Of a stretch of DNA of 38,802 bases, positions 16,570-25,936 are shown one piece after another. Origin of the DNA: Bacteroidota bacterium (GTDB lineage Bacteria; Bacteroidota; Bacteroidia; Chitinophagales; UBA10324); the NCBI GenBank assembly GCA_014190575.1, contig BJGQ01000029.1, positions 1 to 38,802 of the forward strand, read 5' to 3'. Under the pieces are notes generated by a model. That model saw nothing but the letters and a program-made list of their open reading frames with translations, ran no database searches and had not been told where the DNA came from. A program made the translations under genes and the position numbers. How positions within the stretch are numbered: position 1 is the first letter of the stretch; the number at the start of each line of letters is the position of its first letter.

Positions 16570-18026
16570 CAGAATTGGAAGTAGATGAATTGTGAGTTAT
16601 TAAAAACGCCAAATGCAAGAATGCTGATGATTAATAAATGATAAGCAGTTAACCGAACCCAACGCGGTTGGTTAATCATTAAATTAAAAAATTCATTTCC
16701 CATCATCAGTCGCTGAACAATTTCTAGAATAATTATTCCGGCAACAGAAAAATATATTATGTCAATTGAAATAATATTAATTCCAAGACCTGAAAAATTC
16801 AGGTGCCATGCTGATGTTATTATTGTGAAAGCATCGGTAACAGAATCAGCACGAAAAAATATCCAAGCGAAGCATACCAGAAAAAAAGTCAGCCATTGTT
16901 TCGTAAGTTTTTTAATAAATGATTTCGCTTTGGATAATTTAATAGATGGTGTTTTCGCTAACAACTTTTCTTCATCAGCATTACCAATTCCAAAATATTT
17001 TTCAACCATAACATAAATTCCATGCAGTGCTCCCCAAACAATAAATGTCCAATTGGCGCCATGCCACAATCCGCTCACTAAAAAAACAATGGCGAGGTTG
17101 ATGTAAATTTTTTTTAAAGAAACCCGACTTCCACCAAGCGGAATAAATAAATAATCACGAAACCACGACGAGAGAGAAATATGCCATCGCCTCCAGAATT
17201 CAGAAACAGAAGCGGACGAATAAGGATTGTCGAAATTTTTCATCAAACGAAACCCCATTACACGCGCAGCACCAATTGCAATGTCACTGTACCCACTGAA
17301 GTCGCAATAAATCTGGTAAGCAAAAAAAATCGTTGCAAGAATAACAGGTAGCCCCTCATATTTTCCGGGATGATTGTAAACTTCATTTATATAAATAGCT
17401 AACCGATCCGCAATCACTAATTTTTTAAAAAACCCCCACGCCATTTGTTTCAAGCCATCAGTTACATTTTGATATTTGAAATCATGCGATTCATAAAACT
17501 GATGAATTAAATTTTGAGGCCGCTCAATTGGCCCGGCAACCAATTGCGGAAAGAACATTACATACAAAGAATAGATACCGAAATTTTTTTCTGCCTTCTG
17601 ATTGCCTCTGTAAACTTCAATTACATAAGCCATGCTTTGAAAAGTGTGAAACGAAAGACCGATGGGAAGAAGAATAGAATAAATATGTGATGGAACAGAG
17701 CAATTAAACAAGTGTGCAACTGAAGAAAAAGTATCAGTAAAAAAGTTGAAATATTTAAAAACAAAAAGTATGAACGCCGTAGAAATTAAACTGGTGATGA
17801 GTAATAGTTTTCGTTTAAAACCTTTTTGTCGCTCCATTAAAATTGCAGCGCTGTAATCAACAGAAATTGTAATGGCGAGAATAAAAATGTATGCCGGAAT
17901 AAATGCCATGTAAAAAAAACAACTTGCACTCAATAACCACAACCACCGAAACCGATGAGGCAACAGAAAATAACCAACGGTTACAATTGGAAAAAAAGGT
18001 AAAAAGGAAAAGGAATTAAATAGCAT
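16569..18026 (-). CDS. MBOAT-family membrane O-acyltransferase
   Basis: A 485-residue polytopic membrane protein of the MBOAT family, closest in style to AlgI/DltB/PatA, which move acyl groups through the inner membrane for polysaccharide O-acylation. Conserved blocks are FFPQLVAGPIERP (158-170), SEFWRRWHISLSSWFRDYLF (275-294, with His282) and SGLWHGANWTFIVWG (318-332, with the invariant His322); a further HGI lies at 335-337. About eleven membrane helices are visible. Length is normal. It lies 61 bases after the methyltransferase gene and overlaps the SGNH-like gene by one base. The pairing argues for O-acylation of the glycan made by this cluster. Confidence 0.92.
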   Translation of the reverse strand: MLFNSFSFLPFFPIVTVGYFLLPHRFRWLWLLSASCFFYMAFIPAYIFILAITISVDYSAAILMERQKGFKRKLLLITSLISTAFILFVFKYFNFFTDTFSSVAHLFNCSVPSHIYSILLPIGLSFHTFQSMAYVIEVYRGNQKAEKNFGIYSLYVMFFPQLVAGPIERPQNLIHQFYESHDFKYQNVTDGLKQMAWGFFKKLVIADRLAIYINEVYNHPGKYEGLPVILATIFFAYQIYCDFSGYSDIAIGAARVMGFRLMKNFDNPYSSASVSEFWRRWHISLSSWFRDYLFIPLGGSRVSLKKIYINLAIVFLVSGLWHGANWTFIVWGALHGIYVMVEKYFGIGNADEEKLLAKTPSIKLSKAKSFIKKLTKQWLTFFLVCFAWIFFRADSVTDAFTIITSAWHLNFSGLGINIISIDIIYFSVAGIIILEIVQRLMMGNEFFNLMINQPRWVRLTAYHLLIISILAFGVFNNSQFIYFQF

Positions 18027-18087
18027 TCAGTAAAAAGTGGTGCGATAAAATTAATACGAATGCAAGAGGCAATTGTTAGGAGCATAA

Positions 18088-18825
18088 TTATTTGCTCAAT
18101 ACAAAACAATAAGTAAAATAATCAGCAAGCGCTGGTTTTCGATTGATCGTTATTGTATCAATAAAAGATAGCATAGGTAATAAAATTTTTATTGAGGGTA
18201 ATTTATTCCATACTGACATACCTCGTGCCGGCACACGCATCACCGGAAAGAATGCAGTCAATTTCAATTCCGATTTTTCAATTAAGTTTTTATAGTGCGC
18301 AAGTGAGCGGAATAAATGTTTATCGGATTCTTTCGTTTCGTTTTTTACTTGTTCGAACATCAAAATTTTTCCGGTTGGTTTTAATATGCGCTTCAGTTCA
18401 TTTAGCCACATCACCGATTCTTCATCATTGATATGCTGAAACACCCAATGCGAAAATGCAGCATCAAATTGATTGTTTCCTTCTGGAATTTTAAAATCAT
18501 TTAGCAGGAAGTACTCAATATTATTTGCTGCGAATTTTTGTTTCGCAGTTTCAATCATTGCAGCATTTGAATCAACGCCGACAACTTTTTTTGAAAGACC
18601 AGAAAGTTTTTTTGAAATGCGCCCTACCCCACAACCAAAATCAAGAATTATATTATCCGAAGTCGGGTGAAGGTTTTTTATGATGTATTTAGTCGTAAAA
18701 TAATTCCGATAAATATTTGAATGCTGCTGCCCGTTTGCAACATCGAGCACCGCATTTTCATTCTGATGTGTAACAGCCGCCTTGTTGAAAAAATCTTCAA
18801 CTTGTTTTTTATCTATTCCGCTCAT
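18088..18825 (-). CDS. class I SAM-dependent methyltransferase
   Basis: A 245-residue methyltransferase with the SAM-binding motif I IILDFGCGVGR (59-69), acidic end of strand 2 in VVGVD (81-85), and a motif II/post-II region FDAAFSHWVFQHI (about 119-131). The C-terminal 60 residues carry the usual substrate-side strands. It could be UbiE/SmtA-like by fold; the substrate is unknown, and in this setting a sugar hydroxyl or carboxyl is the natural guess. Its ATG overlaps the stop of the FemAB-like gene by four bases (ATGA), giving tight coupling. It lies between the acyltransferase and MBOAT genes of the glycan run. Confidence 0.85.
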   Translation of the reverse strand: MSGIDKKQVEDFFNKAAVTHQNENAVLDVANGQQHSNIYRNYFTTKYIIKNLHPTSDNIILDFGCGVGRISKKLSGLSKKVVGVDSNAAMIETAKQKFAANNIEYFLLNDFKIPEGNNQFDAAFSHWVFQHINDEESVMWLNELKRILKPTGKILMFEQVKNETKESDKHLFRSLAHYKNLIEKSELKLTAFFPVMRVPARGMSVWNKLPSIKILLPMLSFIDTITINRKPALADYFTYCFVLSK

Positions 18826-19859
18826 TGCCCGATAAATAATCTTTTTAAAAGATTCCAGAATTTTAATTGTACGGGTTTCAATGCATATCCTGTGTGTTGA
18901 GTTGGAAGTTGTTGCGCACCAAACCGCAATTTGAATTTTGAAATGCCCTTACTGAATTTCAAATTTGACTCTGAAAGTTCAAGAGAAGTTTCACCTAAAA
19001 AATAATTTTGAAATCCATTTACTTTTAAATACTTCATAATTTCCCAATGTAAAAACTGACCGGCACCAATACTGTTTTTAATGGTGCCACCGAAATTATA
19101 AAGCGATGATTTTCCATAATTGTATAGCAAGGCGCCACATAAATAGTTTCCATTTTGTTTTGCAAAAACAAGTTGTGCTGAATGGTTTGACTTAAAAATT
19201 TCATATTCATTTCGGATAAAATTTTTATTCGGGGGGTGAGCATTTTGATTTTTATAGGTTTCATCCAACAATAAAAAAAATAAATCAATATCATTGACAA
19301 ACTCAATGGTTACATTGTTCCTTACAGCTTTAAATATTTCACTCCTATGCTTGGGATTAATTGCTTTCCGTAGTTCATCAATACTTTTTGTTAAATCAAT
19401 CTTGGCAATTCCGATTCTGCTCTCCCAAATTTTTTTATATTCGATTAACGAAATTAGTTTTTCTGTTTCGCCAAAAAAGCTATAAGAATAAAAAGAGGTA
19501 ATTTGTTTTTTCTTTAACCACTTTTTTATTGCAGCTGTTAATTCAAAATATAATTTGCTGAATTCAATATTTTTTGAATCATCAACTAAAATTTCACTTC
19601 CCTGTGTTGCCCTTGTACTTATGGTTCTAATAAAAGCAGGTAATTTTTTTGATTCGTAGAAATAAATTTTAACACCACCAATTAATTTTTCCTGGTGATA
19701 ACATTGAAAATACCACGGCCAATTGTTAAAGTATAATTGTATCTCATCATTAAAAGTGCTTTGCCATATATTGTTACAGCGAAAAGAAAGGAGGTTCCAT
19801 TCGTCGATATTGACGGGTGCTTTGTCAGTTACTACAATATTAAAGTCAGCGACGGGCAT
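18822..19859 (-). CDS. FemAB/BioF2-like acyl- or aminoacyltransferase
   Basis: A 345-residue protein with the double-GNAT look of the BioF2-like (Acetyltransf_6)/FemAB group. Visible features are KIDLTKSIDELRKAINPKHR (about 152-171), the segment before the second domain that is usual in this group, and the C-terminal strand-helix unit ending in SKFKLRFGAQ. Such proteins in polysaccharide clusters transfer acyl or aminoacyl groups to sugar amines. Its frame overlaps the end of the fusion gene by 14 bases and the methyltransferase start by four. No signal peptide. A free amine made by the PIG-L deacetylase could be its acceptor; that link is inference. Confidence 0.7.
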   Translation of the reverse strand: MPVADFNIVVTDKAPVNIDEWNLLSFRCNNIWQSTFNDEIQLYFNNWPWYFQCYHQEKLIGGVKIYFYESKKLPAFIRTISTRATQGSEILVDDSKNIEFSKLYFELTAAIKKWLKKKQITSFYSYSFFGETEKLISLIEYKKIWESRIGIAKIDLTKSIDELRKAINPKHRSEIFKAVRNNVTIEFVNDIDLFFLLLDETYKNQNAHPPNKNFIRNEYEIFKSNHSAQLVFAKQNGNYLCGALLYNYGKSSLYNFGGTIKNSIGAGQFLHWEIMKYLKVNGFQNYFLGETSLELSESNLKFSKGISKFKLRFGAQQLPTQHTGYALKPVQLKFWNLLKRLFIGQ

Positions 19860-22800
19860 GAATAAAAAACTCCTCTTTTAGTTCTTTATATAAATCGAGC
19901 AACTTGTTTTGTTCGTGTTCCCAGTTCAGAATTTTTTTAGTCTGTCGCACATTGTTTTTAAATTCCGTATTCCGCTTTTCCAACTCTAAAAAACCATTAT
20001 AATATGCATTGGGTTCATCGGCGTTTACACACACACCAATTTTATGTTGTTCAATAATTTCCATGTGTTCAGGCTGTGCTGATGCGAGAATCGGAAGTTC
20101 GGCCATCACATAGTGAAACAATTTGTTTTCCAAACCCAACCAGTAACTCATGTATTTTTTATTCCAGGTGCTCAACAATCCATAATCAGCAGCTTGAATG
20201 GTTTTAACAATTTCACCCGGTTGAATGGCGGAATGAAAATAAATATTTTTGAATCCTGACTCGCTCACCCACTTCATAATTTCTTTTTTGTTTCCACCTT
20301 CACCACAAATAAATATAAGCGCAACCCCAGGCTTATTGGCAAATTGTTCAATTGCCACTTCAATGTTTCTTGATTTCCAATAAATAAAAAGCGAAAAGTT
20401 TAAGACGATTTTTGTTTCAGCAGAAATTCCAAGTTCTTGGCGAATGCTTTTTTCAGGAAGTACAATTTCTTCATACTCTGCAAGATTTCGAATAATGACC
20501 ACCTTGTTTTTCAATTCAAAATATTTTTCTAAATCATTGCCAATCGACTTAGAAACTGTGATAACACGATCAATTAATTTACCGGCTTTTTTTTCCCGAT
20601 TTACCTCAAGCTTTCGAACCACATCGGTTTTTATGCGAACCCAAGGAGATGAATGGCTTGAATAATTTATTGGCCATGAATGAAACAGTTCATGAGAATC
20701 ATAAACAAGCAGCGTTTCCGGTCGTTGTTTTTTTATCAATGTGCCAATATAAAGCATTAATTGATCGTGACAATGAAGAATATCAAATGGTTCACGGGCA
20801 ATTTGTTGCGCCATGGCTGATCGGGCAATTGCGTTCTTTAAGTCAAATATTTCTGTACTGAAAATTCTCCTGATTAAAATTCCATCTTTTATTTCTTCAG
20901 CCGGCAGGTCATTCCGCTGAACAGCATAAAGTGTTAATTGATATCCATTGTTCACTAATGTTTTTGCTTCGCGATAAACGCGGCTATCCATTGTGAAAGA
21001 ATTATCGAGCAACATTGCTATTCGTGGTAATTCATTAATAACTACTTCATCATTATTTTTTCTTTCAAGCAACTGGTCATAAAAATTAATCAGCAATTTA
21101 CTTTCGTTTGTCCAGTTAAGTACTTGTTTTGCTTTGACAAGATTTGTGGTATATAATTCTTTGTTCTTAATAATTTCTTTCCAACCGTTGTAATATGCAC
21201 CCGGCTCATCAGGATTTACACATACACCGATATTGTATTTTTCAACTATTGCTTTGTATTCAGGCTGCGCAGTTGAGAGCATTGGAATTTCAGCCATCAG
21301 GTAATTAAAAAGCTTATTGTCCAATGCGTACCAGTAACTCAAATCTTTTTTATTCCATGTTGGAACAATACCCGCATCGCAACCCGACAGATAAGTTGTT
21401 ATTTGATGATGTGGAACTACATCATGAAAAAGAACATTGGTAAAATTTTTCTTCTTTGCATAATCTTCAACTTGCTTTCTGTGTTCATCATCTGAACTGA
21501 TAATGATAAATATAAGGTCATCTTTATTTCCAATCTCATTTAGTACCTGAACCATATTTAAACTCTCGAGATATATATGCGCACCAATAAAGGCTAATAT
21601 TTTTTTATTGTCAGGTATATCGAATTTATTTCGTAAGATATAATTGCGTTCCGGAATTAATTCGTTCACAGGAACATTTCTGATTACAGTCGGCTTTGTT
21701 TTTAGCCTAAAATAATTTTGAAGGTTATCTGCCAAGGATTGATTTACAGTAACCAGATAATCTATTTCACGACCGAATTTTTTCTCGTTCCTGATTTGTA
21801 TTTTACGAACAAACAAAGATTTAAAAATGATGTATGGATTTTTTGTTGTGAAGTTGAGTGGCCATGAATGAAAGAGTTCATGCGAATCATAAATCAAAAC
21901 AGTCTTTGGATTTAACTTTTTAATCATTGCTCCGATATTCAGCATTAAATGGTCATGGCAATGAATGACATCAAAATTATATGAGGCTATTCTTCGTGCC
22001 ACCATTTTTAAATCGCCATAAGATTGAAAACGAAAAATATCTCTGGGAATTATCCGCTCAATTTTAACTTCATTTTTCACCTCTCTGAATGGAAGATCAG
22101 GTGAATACATGCAGAACATGGTCAGGTCAAAATATTTTCCAACCGTAGTTGCTTCTTGTATTACACGATTGTCATTTAAGTAAGAATTATCAAGCAGCAT
22201 TGCCACTTTTTTCCCTTTGACTTTCGACAAGTAAACTTTTGAGCCGCCCCATAAGTTTATTCGCTTTAAAAAACGAGTGATGAATCGTACACGATTAAAA
22301 AAATTAATAATAGAAGGATATGCAGTATGCGGAATTTCAGGCGCTGAAATAATTCTTTCAAACTCGGAAGTGCTGAGCCCGAATTTTTTGAGCACATATT
22401 CTTTATCAGAAGCAGCAAGTTCTGCAGATATTAGAGGTTTGGCCGATTCAATAAGCGCTTCTTCGCGAGTGATTTGTCCTGAACAAATCATTGTGCTCAA
22501 ATGCGACCGACGCTTATCTACATGAAATTTTACAGGCAGTATGTATGATTGATAAAATCGGGTTATAATTGATTCATAATGTTTTCCTCCATAGTCGCGC
22601 CAGTTTAATTCAGAAGTCAGAATTTCCTTTGCATCCTTTCTGTTGTAATAAAAAAGATCCAGAATTTTCACATACTTTATTCCTTTTATCTTTTCATAAA
22701 AATATTTTCGAAACAATCCAAGCTTCGGAAATGTTTTTAGCCGACTAACGCCAAACCGCTTATTAATGGCCTTTATATTTATTAAATCATTTTTGTTATG

Positions 22801-23376
22801 AATCCACCGTTCAGGTAAAATTCCTTCGGTTCGAAAATTTTCACCACTTAAAATATACTTGATTCCATACTTGTTGGCTGTATGATATAAGGTTGCAAAA
22901 ATGGCATGGTCCGAAGTTGCTTCAATATCAATTACAGATGCTTTTAAATAGGCTAACTGCAAATTTTTGAATTCTTCCCAATTAATAACTTTGGTATATA
23001 AATCAATGTTTAATTTTTTAAGGATGTTTGAAATATTGCTTACCGCCAATTCAGAATTCCAGCCATTATCACAATGAACAGCCAATGGACGCAATCCGTA
23101 TTGCTTAACTAAATAGGCCACATAAGTTGAATCTACTCCTCCGCTAACTCCAACTATACAATCATACGCCTTGTTTTTACCGGCGAGTTTTATCTCTTCT
23201 ATTAGTTTTTCTAAATACTTTTCGCGCTCAGGTAATGGAAGCAATCTTTCTGCAGCCTCTTTATCATATAAATGACAATGGTTGCAAACTCCGTTATTAT
23301 CAAAATATATTAGAGGGTCATCAGCAGTGGAAAGTATGCATCGGGTGCAAATCTGGTAGGTGCGGGTTGATTGCAT
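19846..23376 (-). CDS. fusion: N-acetyl-sugar amidotransferase + two glycosyltransferases
   Basis: A 1176-residue triple fusion. Residues 1-385 are a complete WbuX/WbpG/PseA-type N-acetyl-sugar amidotransferase: a zinc ribbon made of CTRC and CNHC in the first 40 residues, then the PP-loop SGGVDSTYV near 80 that binds ATP. This enzyme turns an acetamido group into acetamidino using ammonia from HisH/HisF. Residues about 387-782 and 783-1176 are two full-length GT4-like glycosyltransferases, each with AMLLDNS, HCHD, YDSHELFHSWP, a C-terminal donor-site block around NKLFxYxMAE and a final NW...(N/K)LL...Y motif. Both are related to the separate gene at 24773-25930. No stop or frameshift interrupts it. 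The ATG at 23376 is preferred over the TTG at 23388. It lies 18 bases after the HisF-like gene and overlaps the next gene by 14. I know of no described case of this fusion. Confidence 0.92.
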   Translation of the reverse strand: MQSTRTYQICTRCILSTADDPLIYFDNNGVCNHCHLYDKEAAERLLPLPEREKYLEKLIEEIKLAGKNKAYDCIVGVSGGVDSTYVAYLVKQYGLRPLAVHCDNGWNSELAVSNISNILKKLNIDLYTKVINWEEFKNLQLAYLKASVIDIEATSDHAIFATLYHTANKYGIKYILSGENFRTEGILPERWIHNKNDLINIKAINKRFGVSRLKTFPKLGLFRKYFYEKIKGIKYVKILDLFYYNRKDAKEILTSELNWRDYGGKHYESIITRFYQSYILPVKFHVDKRRSHLSTMICSGQITREEALIESAKPLISAELAASDKEYVLKKFGLSTSEFERIISAPEIPHTAYPSIINFFNRVRFITRFLKRINLWGGSKVYLSKVKGKKVAMLLDNSYLNDNRVIQEATTVGKYFDLTMFCMYSPDLPFREVKNEVKIERIIPRDIFRFQSYGDLKMVARRIASYNFDVIHCHDHLMLNIGAMIKKLNPKTVLIYDSHELFHSWPLNFTTKNPYIIFKSLFVRKIQIRNEKKFGREIDYLVTVNQSLADNLQNYFRLKTKPTVIRNVPVNELIPERNYILRNKFDIPDNKKILAFIGAHIYLESLNMVQVLNEIGNKDDLIFIIISSDDEHRKQVEDYAKKKNFTNVLFHDVVPHHQITTYLSGCDAGIVPTWNKKDLSYWYALDNKLFNYLMAEIPMLSTAQPEYKAIVEKYNIGVCVNPDEPGAYYNGWKEIIKNKELYTTNLVKAKQVLNWTNESKLLINFYDQLLERKNNDEVVINELPRIAMLLDNSFTMDSRVYREAKTLVNNGYQLTLYAVQRNDLPAEEIKDGILIRRIFSTEIFDLKNAIARSAMAQQIAREPFDILHCHDQLMLYIGTLIKKQRPETLLVYDSHELFHSWPINYSSHSSPWVRIKTDVVRKLEVNREKKAGKLIDRVITVSKSIGNDLEKYFELKNKVVIIRNLAEYEEIVLPEKSIRQELGISAETKIVLNFSLFIYWKSRNIEVAIEQFANKPGVALIFICGEGGNKKEIMKWVSESGFKNIYFHSAIQPGEIVKTIQAADYGLLSTWNKKYMSYWLGLENKLFHYVMAELPILASAQPEHMEIIEQHKIGVCVNADEPNAYYNGFLELEKRNTEFKNNVRQTKKILNWEHEQNKLLDLYKELKEEFFIHARR

Positions 23377-23394
23377 GGAATGCCGCAAACTTAA

Positions 23395-24144
23395 CTACCA
23401 ATTCATATCCGAAGAAGAAGGATATGAAATCATTACAGCTTTATGTACGCCCGTATAAACAAACATGCTTCCGGCAGCAGCAGCTGAAGCTCCTGATGAA
23501 ATAACACTTCTTAAATCAGAAAATGAGCCAGCCCCGCCACAACCAATAACCGGTATTGAAACGGCTCTTGAAATTTCTCCGATAAGTTTTAAATCGTATC
23601 CTTTCATTATCCCATCTTGTTGAACAGTTTGAATTAAGATTTCTCCCGCTCCAGCATCTTCCATTTGCATAAGGTGATACTTCCAAGAAGAAATAATCAT
23701 TTTACCTGCAGCAGAATATAAAATGTAATTTCCAAAAAAACTTTTCGTTATATCAATTGAAACAACAATTGTTGAACTTCCAAAGTTTTTTGTGGCCTCC
23801 TTTATTAACGCAGGATTTTCCAATGCGGAAGAATTTAACATCACTTTTTCAACGCCTATTTTTATTAATTTCTCAATGTCTTTTAGCGTTTTAATTCCCC
23901 CGCCATATGAGAGTGGCATAAAACATTCACTTGCCAAATCTTTTATTAAATCGAAATTGATTGTTTGATTTTTTTTAGATGCATCAATGTCGAGTACAAC
24001 AATTTCATCAACTTCCTTTTCATTAAAAATTTTTATGGCATTAATCGGATCGCCGACATACCTGGGTGAAATAAACTTAGTGGTTTTAACGAGTTCGCCT
24101 TGCTGAATTAATAAAACCGGAATAATGCGTGGGCGATGGCTCAT
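23395..24144 (-). CDS. wbuZ: HisF-like acetamidino modification protein (WbuZ/HisF2)
   Basis: A 249-residue TIM-barrel protein of the HisF family, but of the WbuZ/HisF2 branch that serves sugar amidination, not histidine synthesis. The first catalytic Asp of true HisF (in IPCLDV) is replaced: here the strand reads IPVLLI, with Leu12 in its place. The second Asp is kept (Asp131 in SIDIT). Phosphate-binding loops (GGGIK at 81-85 and GGAGS) remain. Its role is to receive ammonia from HisH and guide it through the barrel to the amidotransferase domain. The start overlaps the HisH stop by four bases (ATGA), matching the subunit pairing. The fusion gene follows after 18 bases. Confidence 0.9.
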   Translation of the reverse strand: MSHRPRIIPVLLIQQGELVKTTKFISPRYVGDPINAIKIFNEKEVDEIVVLDIDASKKNQTINFDLIKDLASECFMPLSYGGGIKTLKDIEKLIKIGVEKVMLNSSALENPALIKEATKNFGSSTIVVSIDITKSFFGNYILYSAAGKMIISSWKYHLMQMEDAGAGEILIQTVQQDGIMKGYDLKLIGEISRAVSIPVIGCGGAGSFSDLRSVISSGASAAAAGSMFVYTGVHKAVMISYPSSSDMNW

Positions 24145-24755
24145 TTCAGTTCAGAAAAATTTTTATACAATTCCATTCCGTAACGATGACTTTTTTCGGG
24201 GTGAAACTGAACGCCGTAAATATTTTCTTTTTGAACACCTGAAATGAAATCATATCCATAATGTGTTTGCAGCCACTTGTTTTCTTCATGCACATTTGCA
24301 AGATGAAAGGCATGCACAAAATAAAATCGTTGCTCTTCATTCATTTTTAAAAGTGTAACATCGTTCAGTTGCTCCACCGAATTCCATCCCATGTGCGGAA
24401 CACGAATTTGCTCTGTAGCTTTTTCATTATTGAATCGAACAACATCTGCATCAATCCATCCAAGTCCCAGTTCTTTTCCTTCTTCGCTTTGGTTACACAT
24501 TAATTGCACTCCCAAACAAACTCCAAGAACAACTGTTTTATCGATCAATACTTTTTTGTTCAATATTTCAATCCACCCTTGGTCTTTCAGCAATTTCATT
24601 GCGGTGTCGAATGAACCGACGCCGGGTAGGATAATTTTTTTTGCATCAGCAATTTCAGATGGAATGGAAGTAATAACAGAATCGGCCCCGATTTTTTTCA
24701 GCATGTTTTGTATGCTTGAAATATTTCCGGTGCCGTAATCAATTATGTGAATCAT
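24141..24755 (-). CDS. hisH: HisH-like glutaminase of sugar amidination (WbuY)
   Basis: A 204-residue class I glutamine amidotransferase of the HisH type. The catalytic triad is complete: Cys80 in GVCLGVQ, His185 and Glu187 in FHPEKS. The oxyanion-side PGVGSFD (44-50) is normal. It hydrolyses glutamine to ammonia and hands it to the HisF-like barrel. No hisA, hisB or other histidine gene lies nearby, while an N-acetyl-sugar amidotransferase follows two genes on, so sugar amidination (WbuY role, as HisH2 in Pseudomonas O-antigen loci) is the better reading. Gap to the glycosyltransferase gene before it is 17 bases. Confidence 0.9.
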   Translation of the reverse strand: MIHIIDYGTGNISSIQNMLKKIGADSVITSIPSEIADAKKIILPGVGSFDTAMKLLKDQGWIEILNKKVLIDKTVVLGVCLGVQLMCNQSEEGKELGLGWIDADVVRFNNEKATEQIRVPHMGWNSVEQLNDVTLLKMNEEQRFYFVHAFHLANVHEENKWLQTHYGYDFISGVQKENIYGVQFHPEKSHRYGMELYKNFSELK

Positions 24756-24772
24756 ATATCTGCAAATATGGA

Positions 24773-25930
24773 TTAGCTAATGATTTGTTTATAGAGTTCC
24801 AATAATTTTTTTTGTTCTTGCTCCCAATTTAATTTTTGTTTGGCGTTCACCAATTCAGGATGAAAATTATCCGGTTGCAATAAAATCTGTTTCAATCCTT
24901 TTGTAAATGCTCCCGGAATGTCGGGATCAACACACATTCCTACCTTATTTTCTTCTACAATTTTTTTATATTCAGGTTGAGCGCTCGCCAGAATCGGAAT
25001 TTCAGCCATGATGTAACTGAATAATTTATTGTCGAGTGCGAGCCAGTAACTTAAATCGTTTTTATTCCATGCCGAAACAATTCCTACATCGCAGCCACTC
25101 AGCACACTTGTAATTTGGTTGATTGGAATGAGCGGATGAAAAAACACATTGCTCCAGTTGTTTTCTTCCACCCATTGTTTAAACCAATGAGAATGCGAAT
25201 CATCGCCGGTAATTATCACGAAAGAAATATTCGTGACAGTTACAATTTCTTCAATTGCTTGTTCCATACGCAGCGAGTTTCGATACAAGTGCCCACCGAT
25301 ATAAACCACAATTTTATTTACTGCATCAATTGAAAATTTATTGCGCAGGTAATCACTTCTTTTTAACACAGCTTCGTATCGCGGAATATTTCGAGTGACA
25401 ACTGCTTCTGTTTTCAGGTGAAAATATTTTGTAAGAATATCAGCAATGGATTGATTGACCGTAATGAGGAAATCTGCTTTTCGTCCGTCTGCTTTTTCTT
25501 TTCGTACTTCTAATTTCCGAACAATCCACGATTTCAACCACAATACAAATCCGGGAGATGATACATGCAGCGGCCATTGATGAAATAGCTCGCGCGATTC
25601 GTAAATCAATATTGCATGTGGTTGTTTCTTTTTAATGATTGTTCCGAGGTTTAACATTACCCGGTCGTGACAATGCAGAATGGCAAAATCTGTTTTGGAA
25701 ATAGTTGCAGCAAGCGAGTGTAACAGTCGCTCATTCTTGAACTGATAAATTTCAGGAGTAAAAATTCGATGGATGAAAAGATTGTTTCGTGTTTCTATTT
25801 CCGGAAAATCTTTTTCCTTCATGCAGAATAAATGCAACTCAATATCAAGCGAACACAAACTTTCAACTTCGAGCAATGCCCGACGATCAATGTTTAAAGT
25901 ATTGTCGAGCAAGAGAGCGACTCTCTTCAT
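24773..25930 (-). CDS. GT4-like glycosyltransferase
   Basis: A 385-residue glycosyltransferase of GT-B fold, most like GT4. Motifs seen are LLDNTLNIDRRALLEVESL (about 7-25), HCHDRVMLNLG (86-96), IYESRELFHQWPLH, the WNKNDLSYWLALDNKLF block (about 285-301) and AEIPILASAQPEYKKIVEE. The full length and all these blocks recur twice in the fusion protein at 19846-23376, so the three modules are paralogues. Acceptor and donor sugars are unknown. It starts 6 bases after the PIG-L stop. No membrane helix is present, so it probably acts at the cytoplasmic face. Confidence 0.88.
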   Translation of the reverse strand: MKRVALLLDNTLNIDRRALLEVESLCSLDIELHLFCMKEKDFPEIETRNNLFIHRIFTPEIYQFKNERLLHSLAATISKTDFAILHCHDRVMLNLGTIIKKKQPHAILIYESRELFHQWPLHVSSPGFVLWLKSWIVRKLEVRKEKADGRKADFLITVNQSIADILTKYFHLKTEAVVTRNIPRYEAVLKRSDYLRNKFSIDAVNKIVVYIGGHLYRNSLRMEQAIEEIVTVTNISFVIITGDDSHSHWFKQWVEENNWSNVFFHPLIPINQITSVLSGCDVGIVSAWNKNDLSYWLALDNKLFSYIMAEIPILASAQPEYKKIVEENKVGMCVDPDIPGAFTKGLKQILLQPDNFHPELVNAKQKLNWEQEQKKLLELYKQIIS

Positions 25931-25936
25931 CTTTCG

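Noticed and set aside
19846-23376. Fusion as an assembly artefact of three genes
   Set aside because: Junctions have no stop, shift or ambiguous stretch, and the linkers keep coding character; still listed for read-level checking.
23395-24755. HisH/HisF as histidine biosynthesis genes
   Set aside because: No other his genes nearby, HisF-like protein lacks the first catalytic Asp, and an N-acetyl-sugar amidotransferase follows directly.
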